From Acanthaster planci (Eukaryota > Echinodermata > Asteroidea > Valvatida > Acanthasteridae): a DNA stretch of 64,000 bases. The notes beneath the pieces are model-generated. The model did no database searches. It worked only from the letters and a program-made list of their open reading frames with translations, and was not told the origin of the DNA. The stretch is from NCBI RefSeq assembly GCF_001949145.1, contig NW_019091440.1, positions 1,454,753-1,518,752 of the forward strand. Reading direction: 5' to 3'. The first letter of the stretch is position 1; every line of letters starts with the position of its first letter. A program made the position numbers and the translations under genes. Below are positions 60,501-64,000 of the stretch, one piece after another.

Positions 60501-60760
60501 CCAGACTAAAAATAACAATAAAGAACAGTTGATATCGATTTGCAATATTGTGGCTCACCCACCCATTTCTGTACACATGAATTTCCAAAATTGCATACAG
60601 GTTTAAATTATATTTAAATTTATTCAGAAAACAATTCAATCTCTCACCAATAAACTGTCTATCTGTATATTGAGACTGACTTGGCAGCATGAATGACAAT
60701 GCCTTAATTGATTCATCAATTAAGCAGACTAATATTTGTGTATTTTTCATTGGCTGCTAT
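57561..60760. other. No gene seen
   Basis: Non-coding. Contains a (TTTA)n microsatellite at 59712-59735 and octamer-like ATGCAAAT elements near 58910 and 59038. Frames are short and unrecognised. Confidence 0.5.
59712..59735 (+). repeat. (TTTA)n microsatellite
   Basis: About six uninterrupted copies of TTTA/ATTT. Confidence 0.85.
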
Positions 60761-61145
60761 TGCATCTTTAAGCACGGAGTCCATACCTCCAAAGTGCAGA
60801 CGAAAGTCTGGGTCTCTAAGTGAGGTCAGCTCCGGTATGAATTCCTCGCCCCGACACTGGGGGGAAACCCACCAACGCAGAAAGCTCATATCCCAAATAA
60901 TATGCACCTATGTGACTGCAATGCAGGCTATGCTGTCCATTCATCATTACCATTCCGACACCGGACAGTTTCTTGTTTCTTAGCTGTCCGAATGTTGTAG
61001 CCGGCGAGCCCCGACCCCGGCTCCCCGGCTCGTCTGGAACCATTTCCAGGATTGTTTATAATGATTCTTGTTGATGGCCTTTTGCGCATCGGTGCCGATA
61101 GTCGGGCCATTTCTTTTGATTGGCCGTTTATTAACCCCGCAGTGA
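60761..61145. promoter_or_regulatory. GC-richer patch with CCAAT box and exon-like frame (minus)
   Basis: On the minus strand this patch reads GGCCAATCAAAAG (inverse of about 61116-61128), then a GC-rich part near 61000-61030. Further on comes a frame with an acceptor-like TTTCCCCCCAG and a donor-like GGAG|GTATGG around residues CRGEEFIPELTSLRDPDFRL. It could be a promoter/first-exon region or an enhancer. The putative exon has no recognised similarity and does not carry the ephrin N-terminal motif. Confidence 0.22.
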
Positions 61146-62940
61146 CAGCGAAACCAGAGAATGTTTGGAGTCGTTCACATTCACAGCGTGGTGTCCATTT
61201 ATACTGATTTGCCTAAATCTACAAAGTAAGATTAAAGTGAACACGCATGTACTTGGGTGACAAGATCACTTCTGGAGAATTCCCTGAAAAAAATCCACAA
61301 ACTCTGACAACACAAATGTACACAAGCACATGGACAATTTGCCTTCAATTTCTTTTCTCCAGAAAACCAATACCAACTTTGCTTGGTAGCAGTCTGGATT
61401 TTTTTGCCAAGTTAATATAGGAGTGTCATGGAGGTGACAAAATGTCCAAAAATATTGCATAAAAAATTATAGAACACCTGGAAAATTAGGATATTCTATT
61501 TCTTGGGTGGGTAGAATTACAAAGCACAAATCAAGGAAGTAATTCAAACTGATTCCCAATAAGAAAACATGGGAGTAATCATTTCTCGTGGGTGAACAGA
61601 TTCTACTGGACCGTCAAATCTCAAAAAAAAACAGTCTCTTCCAGTATGACCCTCACACACAAGCACATTGGCCAAATTCACACTTGGAAAAAGCTCATAA
61701 GGATGGAAGACGCGACTCCCTGTTTAAAAGTTCCAGCTGCTAAACACAAACGGACCAAGCTGCTTGACCTGCCATGTGGACTGTCCACACAGGGCTGGAT
61801 TTCCAATAAGATTGCCAGAAATTACGGCCCACTGAAATAACTATGAAGTATACACCACAAGATTTTTTCCCCTTATGTCTCCCTTTCGTCCATGCTAATC
61901 GACACCTTTTGTGAGTCACGGTTGCCGCCAAACCCCCTCAAGAAATCAACGGCACTGCGGTACATTTACAACCCCCCCCTCCCCACTGCCGACGCATTAC
62001 CTTGGCAGTTTTCTTACGTATTTTTTCCTCCGAGTTGCCAAGCGCTTGCGAATGGGTTCTGGGGCACCCTGTGAATTTTTCAAGATTACGGCCACTTTTA
62101 GAATGATCCCAGGGATTTGGGTCTATATAAAGTGGAGTTACTTTACCCCCGTTTTCCCCCTAATTATTCAGGAGAGCCGAGAAGCTTGATACATGAACAC
62201 ATGCTGTTCAATCATTCATCATTTCATTACCTTCTGGGTGAATTTCATGACTTCATTTGGGATTCTCTCGACATTAAACTGAGTCACAGTATAATTTAAA
62301 CAAGAAGCAACATTCTCCTTTGCCAAACAAGAAAAAAATTCTTGTAAATTCTAGGATCAACGTGGTTACCGTTTAATCCTTTTTTCAGAGAAGTCTTCTT
62401 AATTTCAATGATAAACATAATGCAATTTATCTATTCGCTGTATTATGGAAGCTATCCTTCATGGGTTCTATACAAAACTTTGTGTTGTAAAAAAGACGTG
62501 AAGATTCATTAATTGTGACTCCAACCTTGTTGCACAACCGGCAACTGCAGTACTCATCAAAAGAATTCACAAAATTGTAATAAGTATTGAATTTCATGAA
62601 CGACGTAGGTGTTACATGAACACACGAGGAAAGAAGAGCACTTCAAAATTCAAACGATGAAAAGTTCTGCTTAGCCACAAAACAACAATAAACTCTTTTT
62701 TTCTTAATGACGGGAAATGATTAACTGGATCAACATTTCCTTGTCTGTGGCCGAAAATTCAATTGTCGACCAACCTGGGGTGTGTATCAATCAGCGGTGG
62801 CCTCTGGTTACTACCATTCTGCAGGGAACTGGCAGGGCCGACTAGGGTGGTTTTCGGTGACGCATGGAAAATGTTTACACCAGAGTAACCATGAAAAATT
62901 CTCATAAAGATTACCAGGTCTCATCACAATGTGTGTGCCA
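61146..62940. other. No gene seen
   Basis: Non-coding; no repeat or RNA gene recognised. Confidence 0.5.
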
Positions 62941-62947
62941 CATGGAC

Positions 62948-63025
62948 GTTGGATTGTTGGCCAAGCGTGGGTTGAATTGATGCTCGTTACATGAAGGCAA
63001 GGGTTCGAATCCATCCTGCTCAGCC
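62948..63025 (+). mobile_element. tRNA-derived sequence (SINE head or tRNA pseudogene)
   Basis: A-box-like TGGCCAAGCGTGG (62958-62970) and a perfect B box GGTTCGAATCC (63002-63012) lie 44 bases apart. The acceptor and anticodon stems do not pair well, so a functional tRNA is unlikely. No body or tail shared with the other two tRNA-derived elements is visible. Confidence 0.5.
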
Positions 63026-63464
63026 CCTTAAAAGGTCAATACCTCCCTCTACGATTTGCTGAAAGGGATGCCTTTGATATTTTTCATGTCACCTTTTGTG
63101 GTGTTTCCGAGGGGTTAAGGCTACATGTTGGCATTTTTTGCCTTATGATTGAAAGAGCAAGGAACAAAACAACTGCCTTTGTTTGTGTTCAAAATTAAAA
63201 CAAAATTGGCTTTATTTCAGATGGGGGGATCCATCCTTACTTAACTGGAAGGCAGTGTATTCGAAAAATGAGCACCCTGTTTTATCTTCCACATAAATGT
63301 ACATGGATGTACATGTGTGCTTAAGGAATCACAAATGAACTGTACTGAATTTGATGTTTGGAATTCTGAGCACATTCTAAGTACAACAAGAATTGAACCA
63401 ACAATCTCTACCAAGCCACGGTCGATATATGCTACATCCTTACATTTACGTTGGTGATCTTTTT
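63026..63464. other. No gene seen
   Basis: Non-coding spacer before the tandem repeat. Confidence 0.5.
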
Positions 63465-63780
63465 TTCTGCCCTTTTCCTGTATACAACCACCCCGACGAT
63501 AAAAAATCCGAACGCCCAAGATTTTTACCGCAAAAGCCGTTTTTCTGTTATTTTCTCATTGATTTATTTTCTGTATCCAATGCGGTTGAGACTGGTATTC
63601 CTGAACATTTACGATGATCTTTGTTCAGCCCTTTCCCGGATACAACCACCCCGACGACAAAATCCACACACCCAAGTTTTTTACCGCAAAGGCCATTTTT
63701 TAAAAATATTTTTGTTAATTGATTTATTTTGTGTATAAAATGCGGTATACACAGGCATACCAGAACAACAAAGCGACAAA
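63465..63780 (+). repeat. Tandem duplication, unit about 158 bp
   Basis: ACAACCACCCCGACGA occurs at 63484 and again at 63642, 158 bp apart. Both are followed by CGCCCAAGATTTTTACCGCA or CACCCAAGTTTTTTACCGCA, then ATTGATTTATTTT and an ATGCGGT segment. The two units are diverged mainly in the central T-rich part. Possibly the visible part of a larger satellite or a decayed element. Confidence 0.75.
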
Positions 63781-64000
63781 TCTATGAGGGGCCGTTAGCG
63801 TGAATGCGGTCACACCAGTTTCACAAACCTGACCCTTGTTTGTGCTCAAAACATGGAAAGTGTCCGTCCACACCTATGAGAATTAATTTAATTCCGGAAT
63901 GGTGACTATCCATTGGTTCAACCCGCTTCAGGACACAAGGGAACGCTGTTCCCAGTTTTGGGGGAAAATTCGATGATTTACCCCAGCTGGGGGAAAACGT
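63781..64000. other. No gene seen; window edge
   Basis: Short non-coding end of the window with no recognised feature. Confidence 0.5.

Noticed and set aside
63380-63425. Minus-strand GGTTCAATTC with CTTGGTAGAG as a tRNA-derived head
   Set aside because: The B box is degenerate and the A-B distance is far too short for a tRNA.
1-64000. CRISPR arrays, prophage, operons or other prokaryotic systems
   Set aside because: No regular direct repeats with unique spacers, no cas-like frames, and the gene structure is that of an intron-bearing animal genome.

Overview
This is a eukaryotic, animal-type window: about 64 kb that is almost entirely non-coding, with open frames mostly under 100 codons, canonical GT-AG splice sites, many degenerate transposon relics, frequent TACATGTACATG-type simple sequence and many G or C homopolymer runs. 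Nothing bacterial is present: there are no operons, no dense long ORFs and no RBS-led genes. The recognisable gene and the repeat content suggest an invertebrate deuterostome, perhaps an echinoderm. That taxonomic guess is an inference from style, not a proven assignment.

The one gene I can support is on the minus strand at 6831-9325: the last four coding exons of an ephrin, the Eph receptor ligand. The exons are 9325-9030, 8671-8570, 7391-7254 and 6982-6831. They splice in frame with clean GT/AG borders and encode most of the ephrin receptor-binding domain with its four cysteines, a Thr/Pro-rich stalk and a hydrophobic C-terminus that ends at a stop without a cytoplasmic tail. That is the architecture of a GPI-anchored, class A-like ephrin. 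The first exon (signal peptide and the strand usually carrying a Tyr-Trp-Asn motif) was not found. It is either divergent or lies beyond the right edge, in which case intron 1 exceeds 54 kb and fills the rest of the window.

Layout: 1-955, no gene seen; 960-1900, a degenerate array of about 180 bp units; 1900-6830, 3' flank and possible 3' UTR of the ephrin gene; 6831-9325, ephrin exons with a TA-flanked MITE in one intron; 9326-64000, presumed first intron and/or 5' flank. This last region holds a second copy of the same MITE (29340-29578), a foldback element interrupted by a hAT-like MITE with a perfect 8-bp target duplication (24446-24954), an intact copy of that foldback element (56803-57154), another foldback element (54728-55066), a Tc1/mariner-like MITE (41127-41353), three tRNA-derived SINE-type heads with A and B boxes at 44-45 base spacing, and several minisatellites. 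It also holds patches of higher complexity and GC content with clustered transcription-factor-like motifs (about 12.2, 16.9, 27.6, 46.7 and 60.9 kb) that could be cis-regulatory elements.

I found no evidence of a new defence, biosynthetic or RNA-guided system. The most interesting points are the ephrin with a rewritten receptor-binding loop and a very large candidate regulatory intron, and the nested transposon history that can be read directly from target-site duplications.
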